64,000 nt of DNA from Maritimibacter sp. DP1N21-5 (GCF_019218295.1 NZ_JAHUZF010000006.1:1798001-1862000); one strand, 5' to 3'; counted from the first letter of the stretch, positions 34,421 through 44,040 are shown. The notes: generated from the letters alone by a model not told the origin. Numbers and translations: made by a program.

Positions 34421-35653
34421 ATGATGCGACGCTGCCACGTCCTCGCCCCTTTGGCCCTCGCTGCGGCCCTCGCACTATCGACCGCCCTGCCCGCGCATGC
34501 CTTCGAAACCGCGGCAAGTTCGGCGTATGTGGTCGATCTGACGACCGATACCGTGCTCTTGGAAAAGGACGCGGACGTGCCGCTGCCGCCGGCCTCGATG
34601 TCCAAGCTCATGACGCTCAACATGCTCTTCGAGGCGCTGGAGGACGGCCGGGTCACCCTCTCGACCCAGTTCAACGTGAGCGAACGCGCCATGTCGATGG
34701 GCGGCTCGACGATGTTTCTCAACACGCAGGACCGCCCCACGGTCGAGGAACTGATCAAGGGCATCATCGTGCTGTCGGGCAATGACGCCTGCGTCGTGGT
34801 GGCCGAGGGGCTGGGCGGCACGGAAGACGCCTTCTCGAGCCAGATGACGGAACGCGCCCGCGCGCTTGGCATGAACAACTCGACCTTCGGCAACTCCTCC
34901 GGCTGGCCGCATCCGGCACAGCGCATGAGCATGCGGGACCTCGGAATCCTCGCCGAACGGCTGATCGAACATTTCCCGCAGTATTACCACTACTTCGGCA
35001 TCCAGGAATTCGACTACGACGGGCGCGCGCCCGACAACCGGCACAACCGCAACCCGCTCCTCTCCCTGGGCCTCGGCGCGGACGGGCTCAAGACCGGGCA
35101 TACGGAAGAGGCTGGCTATGGGCTGGTGGGCTCGGCCATGCAGGGCAGCCGTCGCGTGGTCTTCGTGATTTCGGGGCTGAGTTCGGACGTGGAACGGCGC
35201 AACGAAAGCTCTGCCATTCTCAATTGGTCGTTCCGGCAGTTCGCCATGCGGACTCCGGTGAAGGCCGGTCAGGTTATCGCCGAGGTGCCTGTCTGGCTGG
35301 GCGAGGCCGAAACCGTGGCGCTGGCCCCGGCGACGGATCTGGAGCTTCTGATGCCGGTCACCTCGTCGGGCACGATCGAAGGCAAGGTGGACTGGTCCGG
35401 CCCGATCGAAGCGCCCATCGCGCAGGGGGCCGAGCTTGCCACGCTGACCATTGCTCGCCCCGGCATGGGCGAAACCGTCATTCCGCTTGTCGCGACGACC
35501 AATGTGGCCGAGGCCGGGTTCATGCCCAAGTTCAAGGCCGCCGCGACCCAGGCGCTCGTCATGGCGCGCAATCTGGCCGACCGGAGCGGCGAGGCAGAGG
35601 CCACGGCACCCGAAACCCAGCCCGAGGGGGCCGAGGCGCCCGTGGCCAACTGA
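34421..35653 (+). CDS. dacC: D-alanyl-D-alanine carboxypeptidase (PBP5/6 family)
   Basis: The 410-residue penicillin-binding protein trims the terminal D-Ala of peptidoglycan pentapeptides. A signal peptide ends at PAHAFE. The three active-site motifs are present: SMSK (about residue 57-60), SGN in VLSGNDACV and KTG in GLKTGHTEEAGYG. A C-terminal beta-rich PBP5 domain follows. The tail is Glu/Pro/Ala-rich with no obvious amphipathic anchor. It is followed closely by tmk, an order common in this group of bacteria. Confidence 0.92.
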   Translation: MMRRCHVLAPLALAAALALSTALPAHAFETAASSAYVVDLTTDTVLLEKDADVPLPPASMSKLMTLNMLFEALEDGRVTLSTQFNVSERAMSMGGSTMFLNTQDRPTVEELIKGIIVLSGNDACVVVAEGLGGTEDAFSSQMTERARALGMNNSTFGNSSGWPHPAQRMSMRDLGILAERLIEHFPQYYHYFGIQEFDYDGRAPDNRHNRNPLLSLGLGADGLKTGHTEEAGYGLVGSAMQGSRRVVFVISGLSSDVERRNESSAILNWSFRQFAMRTPVKAGQVIAEVPVWLGEAETVALAPATDLELLMPVTSSGTIEGKVDWSGPIEAPIAQGAELATLTIARPGMGETVIPLVATTNVAEAGFMPKFKAAATQALVMARNLADRSGEAEATAPETQPEGAEAPVAN

Positions 35654-35658
35654 CCCGG

Positions 35659-36279
35659 ATGGCCGGACGGTTCATCACCTTCGAAGGTATCGACGGTTCG
35701 GGGAAATCGACCCAGGCCCGGATGCTCGCCGAGACGCTTGGCGCGCGGGGCATCGACGTTGTCGCGACGCGCGAGCCCGGCGGGTCGCCGGGCGCCGAAC
35801 AGATTCGCGCGCTGGTGCTCGAAGGCGACCCGGACCGCTGGTCGGCGGAGACCGAGATCCTCCTCTTTACGGCGGCGCGGCGTGACCATCTGGAACGGCT
35901 GATCGACCCATCCCTTGCGGCGGGCAAGGCCGTCGTCTGCGACCGGTTCGCGGATTCGACGCGGATGTATCAGGGGCTGCGCGGTCCGGGACTGCGCGAG
36001 ATCGTGGACCAGCTTCACGCGCTCATGATCCGGCGCGAACCGGACCTGACCTTCATCATCGACATGGATCCCTCCAAAGGCCACGCCCGGGCCAAGGGGC
36101 GCCAGACCGCCGAAGAGCGGTTCGAGGATTTCGGGGCCGATCTTCAGGTGCGGATGCGGGAGGGTTTCCTTGCGCTGGCCGAAGACGAACCCGGCCGCTG
36201 CGTGGTGATCGACGGGGACCGGACGCCCGAAGACGTCGCATCGGACGTGCTGCGCGTCGCGCTCGACCGGCTGGCCTGA
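35659..36279 (+). CDS. tmk: Thymidylate kinase
   Basis: The 206-residue cytoplasmic enzyme phosphorylates dTMP to dTDP. The P-loop FEGIDGSGKST is near residue 8, the DR(F/Y) motif is in VCDRFADSTRMYQG, and the LID region is in GRQTAEERFEDFG. Length is normal. The ATG at 35659 lies six bases after the dacC stop. The usual downstream partner holB is absent; a convergent acetyltransferase gene follows instead. Confidence 0.95.
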   Translation: MAGRFITFEGIDGSGKSTQARMLAETLGARGIDVVATREPGGSPGAEQIRALVLEGDPDRWSAETEILLFTAARRDHLERLIDPSLAAGKAVVCDRFADSTRMYQGLRGPGLREIVDQLHALMIRREPDLTFIIDMDPSKGHARAKGRQTAEERFEDFGADLQVRMREGFLALAEDEPGRCVVIDGDRTPEDVASDVLRVALDRLA

Positions 36280-36294
36280 TCCAGCCTTGGGCCG

Positions 36295-36882
36295 TCAGCC
36301 CGCGTCCGTCCGTCCGCGCCTGTCAAAGCGCAGCGCGGCGTAAAGCACGTGGGTCCGCCAGCGCGCGTTGATCTGAAGGTAGGATTGCGCCACGCCTTCG
36401 TATTTGAAGCCGCATTTCTCGAGCACCCCGCGCGAGGCGGCGTTCTCAGGAAGGCAGCCTGCCTCGATCCGCGACAGGTCAAGCTCGCGGAAGGCATAAT
36501 CCACCACCGCCGACAGCGCCTCTCGCATGTAGCCGTGGCGGGCATAGGGTTCGCCGATCCAGTAGCCCACCGTGGCCGATTGCGCGGGCCCGCGCCGGAT
36601 ATTGTCGAGGGTAATCGCGCCCAGAAGCACGTTGTCGAGCCGGCGAATGATGGCGAGGGGAACGGCGCTTCCATTATTGATCGACCGGTTCACCCAGTTC
36701 ACGCGATTGGTGAAGCCCTTGCGCTCAAGGTGATCGGCCGCCCAGGTCGGCTCCCATGGGGCGAGGAAATCGCGGCTCGCGAGGCGCAGTTCGCGCCAGG
36801 CAGGGAAATCGGCGTGACCAAGTGGGCGCAGCAGAAGGCGCGGCGTATCGATCCGAACCGTCTTTGCCCGTCTGAACATCAA
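36295..36882 (-). CDS. RimJ-type GNAT acetyltransferase
   Basis: The 195-residue protein has the GNAT fold in the RimJ/RimL style. The N-terminal part reads DTPRLLLRPLGHADFPAWRELR. The acetyl-CoA-binding segment is in GYWIGEPYARHGYMREAL, and LPENAASRGVLEKCGFKYEG is the conserved C-terminal motif. It may acetylate a ribosomal protein N-terminus or a small amine. It overlaps the M16 peptidase gene by four bases and is the last gene of the thrC-M16 transcript. Confidence 0.88.
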   Translation of the reverse strand: MMFRRAKTVRIDTPRLLLRPLGHADFPAWRELRLASRDFLAPWEPTWAADHLERKGFTNRVNWVNRSINNGSAVPLAIIRRLDNVLLGAITLDNIRRGPAQSATVGYWIGEPYARHGYMREALSAVVDYAFRELDLSRIEAGCLPENAASRGVLEKCGFKYEGVAQSYLQINARWRTHVLYAALRFDRRGRTDAG

Positions 36883-38141
36883 GCCGCCAGCCGCTCCGTC
36901 AAGGTGGCGAGGTCGGGGGCCTTCTTCGCCGGCCCATAAAGCGCCATGGCCGCGCGGGCATCGGACACCGTCTTCTGGGCAAAGACGTTCACCGCCCCTA
37001 GGTCCACGGCATCGAGCCGTTCGACGGTTTCCTCGATGGGAATCACGCGGTTCCAGACGGCCACCTGACGGGCCAGCCGTTCCGCCCGGGCCGAGGCACT
37101 TTCGAGCCCCATGAGCGTGCCTGCCTTCATCTGGGCGCGCGCGCGGTCGACCTCGGCCACCGTCATGTCAGCGGCGGCGCGGCGCATCTCGTCGATGGTC
37201 AATTCGGCAAGCCCCGCGATCTCGCCTGCCGAAGTGCCTGCATAGATCGTGATGAGCCCGGTATCGGACCACGCCCCGGCGCTTGCATAGATCGAATAGC
37301 ACAGGCCGCGCTTTTCCCGCGCTTCCTGGAAGAGCCGCGACGACATGCCCCCGCCAAGGGCATTGGCATAGACCTGCGCGGTATAGATCGCGTCGTCGGA
37401 ATAGCTGGGCCCTTCGAGCCCCAGCGTGAAATGCACCTGCTCGAGCTTCTTGATCTCGCGCCGTTCGCCGCCGATGAAGCCGGCCGGCTGGATCAGCGGC
37501 GAGGATTTTCGCGTCATCGCGCCGAAGGTGGTCTCGATGAGCCGCATGATCTCGTCATGGTCGACCGCGCCTGCGGCGGCAAGGATCATGCGCTCGGGGC
37601 CATAGTGTTCGGCCACGAAGCCCGCCAGATCCTCGCGCGAGAAATTCGAAACCCGCTCGGCGGGGCCAAGGATCGTGCGGCCGATCGCTTGCTCGGGATA
37701 GGCGGCCTCCTGCAGCCAGTCGAAGATCACGTCGTCCGGCGTATCGAGCGCCTGGCCGATCTCCTGCAGGATGACGCCGCGCTCCACCTCAAGTTCCCGC
37801 GCATCGAAGACCGGGTTCAGGACGATATCGGACACCACATCGAGCGCGAGCGCCACGTCCTCTTTCAGCACGCGCGCGTAATAGGCGGTAACTTCGCGGC
37901 CCGTATAGGCGTTGAGGTAGCCACCGACATCCTCGATCTCTTCCGCGATCTGAAGCGGCGAGCGCGTCGTCGTGCCCTTGAACGCCATGTGCTCGAGGAA
38001 ATGCGCGATGCCATTCTGCTCGATCCGCTCATGGCGTCCGCCGGCCGTGATCCAGACGCCAAGCGAGGCGCTTTCGATCCCCGGCATTTCTTCGGTGACG
38101 ACCCGGAAGCCGTTGGGGAGCGTGTCGAAACGAATGGTCAT
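36879..38141 (-). CDS. M16-family zinc peptidase (processing-peptidase-like)
   Basis: The 420-residue protein is an insulinase/mitochondrial-processing-peptidase-type metalloprotease. The inverted zinc motif HFLEHMAFKGT (near residue 46) and the downstream glutamate in ELEVERGVILQEI are intact. A second, inactive M16 repeat forms the C-terminal half. No signal peptide is visible. The gene is linked to thrC with a one-base overlap (TGATG), a pairing typical of alphaproteobacteria. Confidence 0.92.
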   Translation of the reverse strand: MTIRFDTLPNGFRVVTEEMPGIESASLGVWITAGGRHERIEQNGIAHFLEHMAFKGTTTRSPLQIAEEIEDVGGYLNAYTGREVTAYYARVLKEDVALALDVVSDIVLNPVFDARELEVERGVILQEIGQALDTPDDVIFDWLQEAAYPEQAIGRTILGPAERVSNFSREDLAGFVAEHYGPERMILAAAGAVDHDEIMRLIETTFGAMTRKSSPLIQPAGFIGGERREIKKLEQVHFTLGLEGPSYSDDAIYTAQVYANALGGGMSSRLFQEAREKRGLCYSIYASAGAWSDTGLITIYAGTSAGEIAGLAELTIDEMRRAAADMTVAEVDRARAQMKAGTLMGLESASARAERLARQVAVWNRVIPIEETVERLDAVDLGAVNVFAQKTVSDARAAMALYGPAKKAPDLATLTERLAA

Positions 38142-39526
38142 CAGCGGCCCGTCCGGTTGTGGATGAGCAATTCGATTGCCTTGAGGTCATTGGACACCCG
38201 CGTCACCCGCTCTTCGCGGCTCATGAGGTCGGACATGCGCGGCGGCAGGGTAGCGTCGCGGCCGCAGGCCTGCTTCACGGCGGCCGGGAATTTCGCCGGG
38301 TGCGCGGTCGCGAGCGTGATCATCGGCGTTTCGGACAGATGCTCACCCGCCACCTTCACGCCGACGGCGGAATGGGGGCAAAGGACTTCGCCGGTCGACT
38401 CGTAGGTCGACTTGATCGTCTCCAGGGTCTCTTCCTCTGACGCGCGTCCCGAGTGGAAATACTCCTTCAGGAAGTCATATGCGCCCTGGCTGATCTCGAA
38501 TCCACCTTGCTCGAGGTCCTTCATCTGCCCGACCACGGCGCCTCCGTCGCGCCCATAGGCATCGAAGAGCGCGCGCTCGAAATTCGACGACACCTGAATG
38601 TCCATCGAGGGGCTGATCGAGGGCGTGACCCCGGCCTTCGTGTAGGCGCCAGTCTCCATCGTGCGGTGCAGGATGTCGTTCTGGTTCGTCGCGATCACCA
38701 GCTTCTCGATGGGCAGGCCCATGCGCTTCGCGATGTAACCCGCGAAGATGTCGCCGAAATTCCCCGTGGGCACCGTGAAGCTCACCTTGCGATGCGGCGC
38801 TCCCAGTGCAACGGCGGAGGTGAAGTAATAGACGACCTGCGCCAGCACCCGCGCCCAGTTGATCGAGTTCACGCCGGCGAGCCCCACCCCGTCGCGGAAG
38901 TCGAAATCGTTGAACATGTCCTTGAGCCGCGCCTGGCAATCGTCGAAGTCGCCGTCGAGTGCGAGCGCGTGGACATTGGCCTCGACAGGCGTGGTCATCT
39001 GACGTCGCTGCACGTCGGACACGCGGCCATCAGGGAAAAGGATGAAGACGTCCACATTGTCGAGACCCCGGAACGCCTCGATCGCCGCCGAACCGGTGTC
39101 GCCCGAGGTCGCGCCCACGATGGTGATCTTCTCGCCGCGCCGTTCGAGCGCGGTCTGAAAGAGCTGGCCGATAAGCTGCATCGCAAAGTCCTTGAACGCG
39201 AGCGTCGGACCGTGGAACAGCTCCAGCAGGAAGTGGTTCGGCCCAAGCTGCACCAGGGGCGCGCGCGCGACGTGGCCGAAGCCTTCATAGGCCTTGCGGA
39301 TACAGCGGCTCAGGTCCGCGTCGGAGAGTTCCGGCCCGATGAAGGGACGCATGACCCTAAAGGCCGTCTCCTCGTAGGACAGCCCCGCCAGCCCGGCGAC
39401 CTCCTCGGTCGACAGGGTCGGCAGGGTTTCGGGAACATAGAGGCCACCGTCGCGCGCGAGGCCCGTCAGCATGGCCTCTTCGAAGTTGAGCACGGGGGCC
39501 GCGCCACGTGTTGAGACGTATTTCAT
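38141..39526 (-). CDS. thrC: Threonine synthase
   Basis: The 461-residue PLP enzyme makes threonine from O-phosphohomoserine. The N-terminus MKYVSTRGAAPVLNFEEAML is typical of the long bacterial/fungal form. The PLP lysine is in HGPTLAFKDFAMQ, and the phosphate-binding loop is in GATSGDTGSAAIEAF. The ATG at 39526 gives the family N-terminus; the frame extends nine codons further. It lies in the cta-surf1-thrC-M16 gene row. Confidence 0.95.
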   Translation of the reverse strand: MKYVSTRGAAPVLNFEEAMLTGLARDGGLYVPETLPTLSTEEVAGLAGLSYEETAFRVMRPFIGPELSDADLSRCIRKAYEGFGHVARAPLVQLGPNHFLLELFHGPTLAFKDFAMQLIGQLFQTALERRGEKITIVGATSGDTGSAAIEAFRGLDNVDVFILFPDGRVSDVQRRQMTTPVEANVHALALDGDFDDCQARLKDMFNDFDFRDGVGLAGVNSINWARVLAQVVYYFTSAVALGAPHRKVSFTVPTGNFGDIFAGYIAKRMGLPIEKLVIATNQNDILHRTMETGAYTKAGVTPSISPSMDIQVSSNFERALFDAYGRDGGAVVGQMKDLEQGGFEISQGAYDFLKEYFHSGRASEEETLETIKSTYESTGEVLCPHSAVGVKVAGEHLSETPMITLATAHPAKFPAAVKQACGRDATLPPRMSDLMSREERVTRVSNDLKAIELLIHNRTGR

Positions 39527-39545
39527 CTGCTCGTCCTTGTTCTTG

Positions 39546-40247
39546 TCACGCACGTTCGGACTCGAGGTCCGCCGGGGTCCGGCGCCGTATACGCCAAAGC
39601 GCGAAGCCTGTCATCCCGACCCAGGTGGCCGCGAAGAGAAACCATGTCATCGCATATTCGAAGTGCTTGTTGCGAATGCCGTCCGGGCTCACCGGAAGCG
39701 GCAGGATGGCCGGGTCGGTTTCCGTCCGCGCCACCAACAGCAAGTGCTCGGTATCGAGCGCCGCGCTCATCCGGTCGACGTCGCGGGCATACCAGTAGTT
39801 CGCGTCCAGATCGTCTTCGGGCGTGTAGCTGTCGCGCTCGTCCGGCCAGTGCAGGTTCCCCGCGACCTGCATCTCGCCCGTCGCATGGGGATCATCGCGG
39901 CGCGCAGAGGGCACGAAACCGCGGTCGACCATGATCCGACGTCCCGTGTCGGTCACGAAAGGCGAGACGATGCGAAATCCGGCGCCGTAGTCGACATGGC
40001 TCACCAGAACATGAAGCTCGCCCGCTTCCATCGTGCCGGTCACGGCTACCGGCAAGTACCGGTCGGCGTCGGGATCGGGCGTCGCGGGCACATCGACCGG
40101 CGCGGCCCCGATGCGCGCCTCGATCTCGGCCAGCACGCCCTCTTTCCATTCGAGGCGTTGCAACTGCCAGACGCCGAGGCCCACGAAGAGCGCGAGGCCC
40201 GCGAGGAGAAGTACACCGGTGAGGATCTGTTTCGTCATGGGGGTCAT
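39546..40247 (-). CDS. SURF1-family cytochrome oxidase assembly protein
   Basis: The 233-residue inner-membrane protein has one transmembrane helix near each end (ILTGVLLLAGLALFVGLGVWQL and YAMTWFLFAATWVGMTGFALW) with a periplasmic loop between them. The WQLQRLEWK motif near the first helix is the SURF1 signature. It helps insert heme a into cytochrome c oxidase subunit I. It follows the subunit III gene, separated by a terminator-like hairpin. Start may be this ATG or the one three codons later. Confidence 0.9.
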   Translation of the reverse strand: MTPMTKQILTGVLLLAGLALFVGLGVWQLQRLEWKEGVLAEIEARIGAAPVDVPATPDPDADRYLPVAVTGTMEAGELHVLVSHVDYGAGFRIVSPFVTDTGRRIMVDRGFVPSARRDDPHATGEMQVAGNLHWPDERDSYTPEDDLDANYWYARDVDRMSAALDTEHLLLVARTETDPAILPLPVSPDGIRNKHFEYAMTWFLFAATWVGMTGFALWRIRRRTPADLESERA

Positions 40248-40296
40248 CTACACCCGACGCGCGCAGGGCGCGAGGGGGAAGGTCAGGCAAAGGCAA

Positions 40297-40322
40297 AACG
40301 GGCGAGGTTTCCCCCGCCCGTT
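40297..40322 (-). terminator. Terminator after ctaE
   Basis: On the minus strand an 8-bp stem (AACGGGCG with CGCCCGTT) and a 10-base loop are followed by TTGCC. It lies 24 bases after the ctaE stop. Confidence 0.65.
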
Positions 40323-40345
40323 CGTACTCAGGTTCGGTTCGGAAC

Positions 40346-41146
40346 TCAGCCGCCCCAGATATAGACGGCGGCGAAGAGGAACAGCCACACGACGTCCACG
40401 AAGTGCCAGTACCAGGCAGCGGCCTCGAAGCCGACGTGCTGCTGCTGGGTGAAGTGGCCGGCATAAACGCGCATCAGGCAGACGAAGAGGAAGATCGTCC
40501 CGATGATGACGTGGAAGCCGTGGAAGCCCGTCGCCATGAAGAAGTTCGCGCCATAGATGTTGCCCGACAGGCCGAAGGCGGCGTGCGAATATTCATAGGC
40601 CTGGAAGAAGGTGAAGAGCATGCCAAGCAGGATCGCGATGATCAGGCCGGCTTTCACGTCCTTGCGGTTGTTCTCGTGCACCAGCGCGTGGTGCGCCCAG
40701 GTCGCCGCAGCACCCGACAGGAGCAGGATCAGCGTGTTGATGAGCGGCAGGTGCCATGGATCGAAGGTCTCGATGCCGGCGGGCGGCCAGACGCCGTCCA
40801 CGGCCGGGCTTTCCGGACCCATCGGATACATGGCGTGCTTGAAGAAGCTCCAGAACCATGCCGCGAAGAACATGATCTCGGACATGATGAACAGGATGAA
40901 GCCATACTTGAGGCCGATGCGCACGACGGGCGTGTGATCGCCGGTCTGGCCTTCGTGGACCACTTCGGACCACCAGCTGAACATCGTGTAGAGCACGATC
41001 AGAAGGCCCGCGAGGAAGACCCACGGCCCGGCGTCATGCATCCATTTCACGGCTCCGAAGAGCATCACGAAGGCGCCGACAGCCGCGAGCAGCGGATTTA
41101 TGGACGGCGGCAGGATGTGGTAGTCATGGTTCTTGGCGTGTGCCAT
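40346..41146 (-). CDS. ctaE: Cytochrome c oxidase subunit III
   Basis: The 266-residue protein is the seven-helix subunit III of an aa3-type oxidase in the inner membrane. Typical stretches are [57 protein letters not shown] and [18 protein letters not shown]. Subunit I (ctaD) is not in the window. The gene is the last before the hairpin in the ctaC-ctaB-small-ctaG-ctaE row. Confidence 0.96.
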   Translation of the reverse strand: MAHAKNHDYHILPPSINPLLAAVGAFVMLFGAVKWMHDAGPWVFLAGLLIVLYTMFSWWSEVVHEGQTGDHTPVVRIGLKYGFILFIMSEIMFFAAWFWSFFKHAMYPMGPESPAVDGVWPPAGIETFDPWHLPLINTLILLLSGAAATWAHHALVHENNRKDVKAGLIIAILLGMLFTFFQAYEYSHAAFGLSGNIYGANFFMATGFHGFHVIIGTIFLFVCLMRVYAGHFTQQQHVGFEAAAWYWHFVDVVWLFLFAAVYIWGG

Positions 41147-41164
41147 CGTTATCCATCCCTGATC

Positions 41165-41746
41165 TTAGTTCTGACCAACCGTCGGGGTCGTTTCGTCGCC
41201 AAGCGACGCCACATCCTCGGGCAGATCGGTTTCGTGGAAAGTGTAGGAGAGCGTGATCGCCTTGGCAAACTTGGCGTCCCGATCTTCCGTGATTTCGGGG
41301 TCGACGTAGAAGGTCACGGGCATCATGACCGTCTCGCCGGGTTGAAGGACCTGCATCTCGAAGCAGAAGCAGTCGATCTTGGTGAAGTAGCCGCCCGCCG
41401 AATAGGGCGCAACGTTGTAGCTCGCCGTGCCCGCGATCGGGCGGTCGGTGGGGTTCGTCGCCTCGTAGAAGGCCAGGCCCGTCTCGCCGATGCGGATCGT
41501 CATCTCGCGCTGGACCGGCTTGAAGATCCAGGGGAAATCTCGTTCGACCGAGGCGTCGAAGCGCACCTTGATGGTCTTGTCGAGGATCACGTCCGATCCC
41601 GCCTCGGCCACGCCGGTGGTGCCGCCGAAGCCCGTTACCCGGCAGAACCAGTCGTAGAAGGGCACAGCGGCCCAGGCCATCGCGCCCATGAAAACGACGA
41701 CGCCGACGAGGTAGGTGGCCGATTTCTGCGTCTTGGACAGGCTCAT
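41165..41746 (-). CDS. ctaG: Cytochrome c oxidase assembly protein CtaG (Cox11)
   Basis: The 193-residue protein delivers copper to the CuB site of subunit I. One N-terminal membrane helix (TYLVGVVVFMGAMAWAAVPFYDWFC) anchors a periplasmic domain with the copper-binding CFCF motif in KIDCFCFEMQVL. It overlaps the small upstream gene by four bases. Confidence 0.94.
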   Translation of the reverse strand: MSLSKTQKSATYLVGVVVFMGAMAWAAVPFYDWFCRVTGFGGTTGVAEAGSDVILDKTIKVRFDASVERDFPWIFKPVQREMTIRIGETGLAFYEATNPTDRPIAGTASYNVAPYSAGGYFTKIDCFCFEMQVLQPGETVMMPVTFYVDPEITEDRDAKFAKAITLSYTFHETDLPEDVASLGDETTPTVGQN

Positions 41747-41934
41747 TTCGCGGCCTTCTCCTGTGCCGTGGCCCAGTCCGCCCCGAGATCGTCGCGCGGG
41801 TCGGTGCCGACCTTGGCGATGGTCAGCCCATAGACGATGCCGACGAAGAGGACGAGCACGATGCCCAGGCCGAAGTTCCGGGAAAACCGGCGATTGTGAA
41901 GTTCATGCGTGGCGCGGATCGGTGTCGTGGCCAT
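41743..41934 (-). CDS. Small single-helix protein of the cta operon (CoxF-like)
   Basis: The 63-residue protein starts MATTPIRATHELHNRR and has one central membrane helix (LGIVLVLFVGIVYGLTIAKV) with a short charged tail. Small proteins of this kind sit between ctaB and ctaG in many alphaproteobacteria and are called CoxF-like; their role is not well defined. The ATG at 41934 lies one base after the ctaB stop; an earlier start would run into ctaB. Confidence 0.75.
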   Translation of the reverse strand: MATTPIRATHELHNRRFSRNFGLGIVLVLFVGIVYGLTIAKVGTDPRDDLGADWATAQEKAAK

Positions 41935-41935
41935 A

Positions 41936-42871
41936 TTACCAGCCTCCCAGCCCAAAGCGCATCAACGTATGCTCGACAAGGAGCATGCCGAAGTGCAGGA
42001 AAAGATAGAGCAGCGAGAGCTTGAAGAACTTGCGTTCGACAAGGTGGCCGTCGGCCTCGCTGTCGGCATCTTCGCGCCGCCAGATATCCACCGCACCCTT
42101 GATGAACCAGGCGTTCATGAGCACCGCGACGACCATATAGGTCGGCCCGCCGATGGCGGTCAGGCCAAGGCCCACGGCGACGGCGGCAAGAATGAAGGTA
42201 TAGGCGAGGATGTGGTTGCGCGTCACGCGGCGACCGTGGGTCACGGTCAGCATCGGCACGTCCGCATTGGCGTAGTCGTTCTTCACGAAGAGCGCGAGCG
42301 ACCAGAAATGCGGCGGCGTCCAGGCGAAGGTCAGCGCGAACATGAGCACCGAGGCGACGGTGATGTCGCCGGTCACGGCGGCCCAGCCGATCATGGGCGG
42401 GAAGGCGCCCGCAGCGCCGCCGATGACGATGTTCTGCGGCGTCCAGCGTTTGAGCCACATGGTGTATATCACCACGTAGAAGAGGATCGTGAAGGCCAGA
42501 AGCGCGGCGGCGACCCAGTTGGTCGCGAGGAAGAGCATGATGACCGAGATGCCTGACAGCGCGAAACCAAGCACCTTGGCCTCGTCCGGAGTGACCTTGC
42601 CGGTCACCGTGGGCCGCTTGAGCGTGCGGCGCATCTTGGCGTCGATATCCGCGTCCCACCACATGTTGAGTGCGCCCGACGCGCCGCCGCCGATGGCGAT
42701 GAACAGGATCGCGACGAGCCCGACGAAGGGGTTGATCGGCGCGGGGGCCACGAGCATGCCGACGAAGGCCGTGAACACGACGAGCGACATGACACGCGGC
42801 TTGAGCAGGGCGAAGTAGTCGCCGAAGCCCGCTTCGCGGTCCTGATCCGTGGTGAAGGTGCTGTCCGTCAT
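41936..42871 (-). CDS. ctaB: Protoheme IX farnesyltransferase (heme O synthase)
   Basis: The 311-residue UbiA-type prenyltransferase converts heme b to heme o, the precursor of heme a. The prenyl-diphosphate site NMWWDADIDAKMRRTLKRP near residue 70 and the second aspartate-rich loop region are present, with about eight to nine membrane helices. It lies directly after subunit II. Confidence 0.95.
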   Translation of the reverse strand: MTDSTFTTDQDREAGFGDYFALLKPRVMSLVVFTAFVGMLVAPAPINPFVGLVAILFIAIGGGASGALNMWWDADIDAKMRRTLKRPTVTGKVTPDEAKVLGFALSGISVIMLFLATNWVAAALLAFTILFYVVIYTMWLKRWTPQNIVIGGAAGAFPPMIGWAAVTGDITVASVLMFALTFAWTPPHFWSLALFVKNDYANADVPMLTVTHGRRVTRNHILAYTFILAAVAVGLGLTAIGGPTYMVVAVLMNAWFIKGAVDIWRREDADSEADGHLVERKFFKLSLLYLFLHFGMLLVEHTLMRFGLGGW

Positions 42872-42962
42872 TTGCCTATTCCGGTCGCCCGGTCTTCAGT
42901 GTTGCCGAGGGGCCGGGGACACGTCCGCGCCCCCTGCCCTGTGTTGTGGTGTCGTGCTGCGC

Positions 42963-43844
42963 TCACTCGGCGGAGGCGACGGTCACGGTGCTCGGAATGC
43001 CCGCATATTCTTCGCGCGCGCCGGCCAGCCACTCTTCGTATTCGGCTTCGGTGACGGCCTGCACGGTGATCGGCATATAGGCATGGTCCTTGCCACAAAG
43101 CTCCGAGCACTGACCGAAGTAGATGCCTTCCATCCCCGGCTCGACGGTGAACCACAGATGCGCCAGACGGCCGGGCACGGCGTCCTGTTTCACGCCGAAG
43201 GCCGGGATGGTCCAGGCGTGGATCACGTCCGCGCCGGTGACTTCCATGACGATCTTCTTGCCGGTCGGCACGACCACGACGGTGTCGGTGGCGAGCTTCC
43301 ACATGTCCGGGGTGTAGCCGGCGGCCTCGACCTCGGCCTTGGCTTCCGCTTCCGGCAGGCCCTGGCCGATCATGAAGCTCTCGAAACCGAACTCTTCGTC
43401 GACGTATTCATAGCCCCAGTACCACTGGTAACCGGTCACCTTGATCACGACGTCGCCTTCCGGGATTTCCTGCTGCTTGAACAGGACGGGGAGCGAGTTG
43501 GCGCCGATGAAGACGAGGATCAGGATCGGGATCAGCGTCCAGGCGATTTCGATCGGGGTGTTGTGGGTAAAGGTCTTGGGCGTCGGGTTCATCTTTGCGT
43601 TGTGGAACACGATGATCCACAGGAGCAGACCGGCCACGAAGACCGAGATCGCGATGATGATATAGAGCAGCATGTTGTCCAGCGCGAAGGTCGCCTGCGA
43701 GATATCCGTCGCGGCGGGCTGGAAGTTGATCCCCTTGGGGACCGGATGACCGATGACTTCGTCACTCTGGGCAAAGGCGGCGCCGGTCCAGAAGGTCGCC
43801 GCCAGAAGGGTCAGAGGCCGCATGGCTTTCATCATTGCTTGCAT
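42963..43844 (-). CDS. ctaC: Cytochrome c oxidase subunit II
   Basis: The 293-residue protein has a signal peptide (ending GAAFAQ), two membrane helices and a periplasmic CuA domain. The CuA ligands are in VIHAWTIPAFG and GQCSELCGKDHAYMPI. A tryptophan-rich stretch YQWYWGYEY is the expected electron entry region. The ATG at 43844 is chosen because a good ribosome site (AGGAAG) and a signal peptide follow from it; the frame is open further upstream. Confidence 0.95.
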   Translation of the reverse strand: MQAMMKAMRPLTLLAATFWTGAAFAQSDEVIGHPVPKGINFQPAATDISQATFALDNMLLYIIIAISVFVAGLLLWIIVFHNAKMNPTPKTFTHNTPIEIAWTLIPILILVFIGANSLPVLFKQQEIPEGDVVIKVTGYQWYWGYEYVDEEFGFESFMIGQGLPEAEAKAEVEAAGYTPDMWKLATDTVVVVPTGKKIVMEVTGADVIHAWTIPAFGVKQDAVPGRLAHLWFTVEPGMEGIYFGQCSELCGKDHAYMPITVQAVTEAEYEEWLAGAREEYAGIPSTVTVASAE

Positions 43845-44007
43845 TCCGTTTCTTCCTGTTCGGCGCTTGGTCGCGCCCCAATCGAGGGTTCGCCGCTTTC
43901 GGACGGGAATCCCGTTGTCTCCCGCGCGTCTCAAACCATATTAGTCTGTTAGGAACAAGATAATTCCTGCGACATGGAGCCGCACGAATGCAGTTGATTG
44001 CATTTAT

Positions 44008-44021
44008 TTGACCCACGTCAA
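44008..44021. promoter_or_regulatory. FNR/CRP-type box between ctaC and tldD
   Basis: TTGAC-CCAC-GTCAA is a perfect dyad of the FNR/CRP type (consensus TTGAT-N4-ATCAA). It lies 20 bases before the tldD start and 164 bases before the divergent ctaC start, where an oxygen regulator such as FnrL could act on the oxidase genes. Confidence 0.6.
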
Positions 44022-44040
44022 AGCAGGACGAAAGGACCAC

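Noticed and set aside
33430..34932. Minus-strand open frame of 500 codons across the SPOR and dacC genes
   Set aside because: It spans two well-supported genes and contains only low-complexity sequence.
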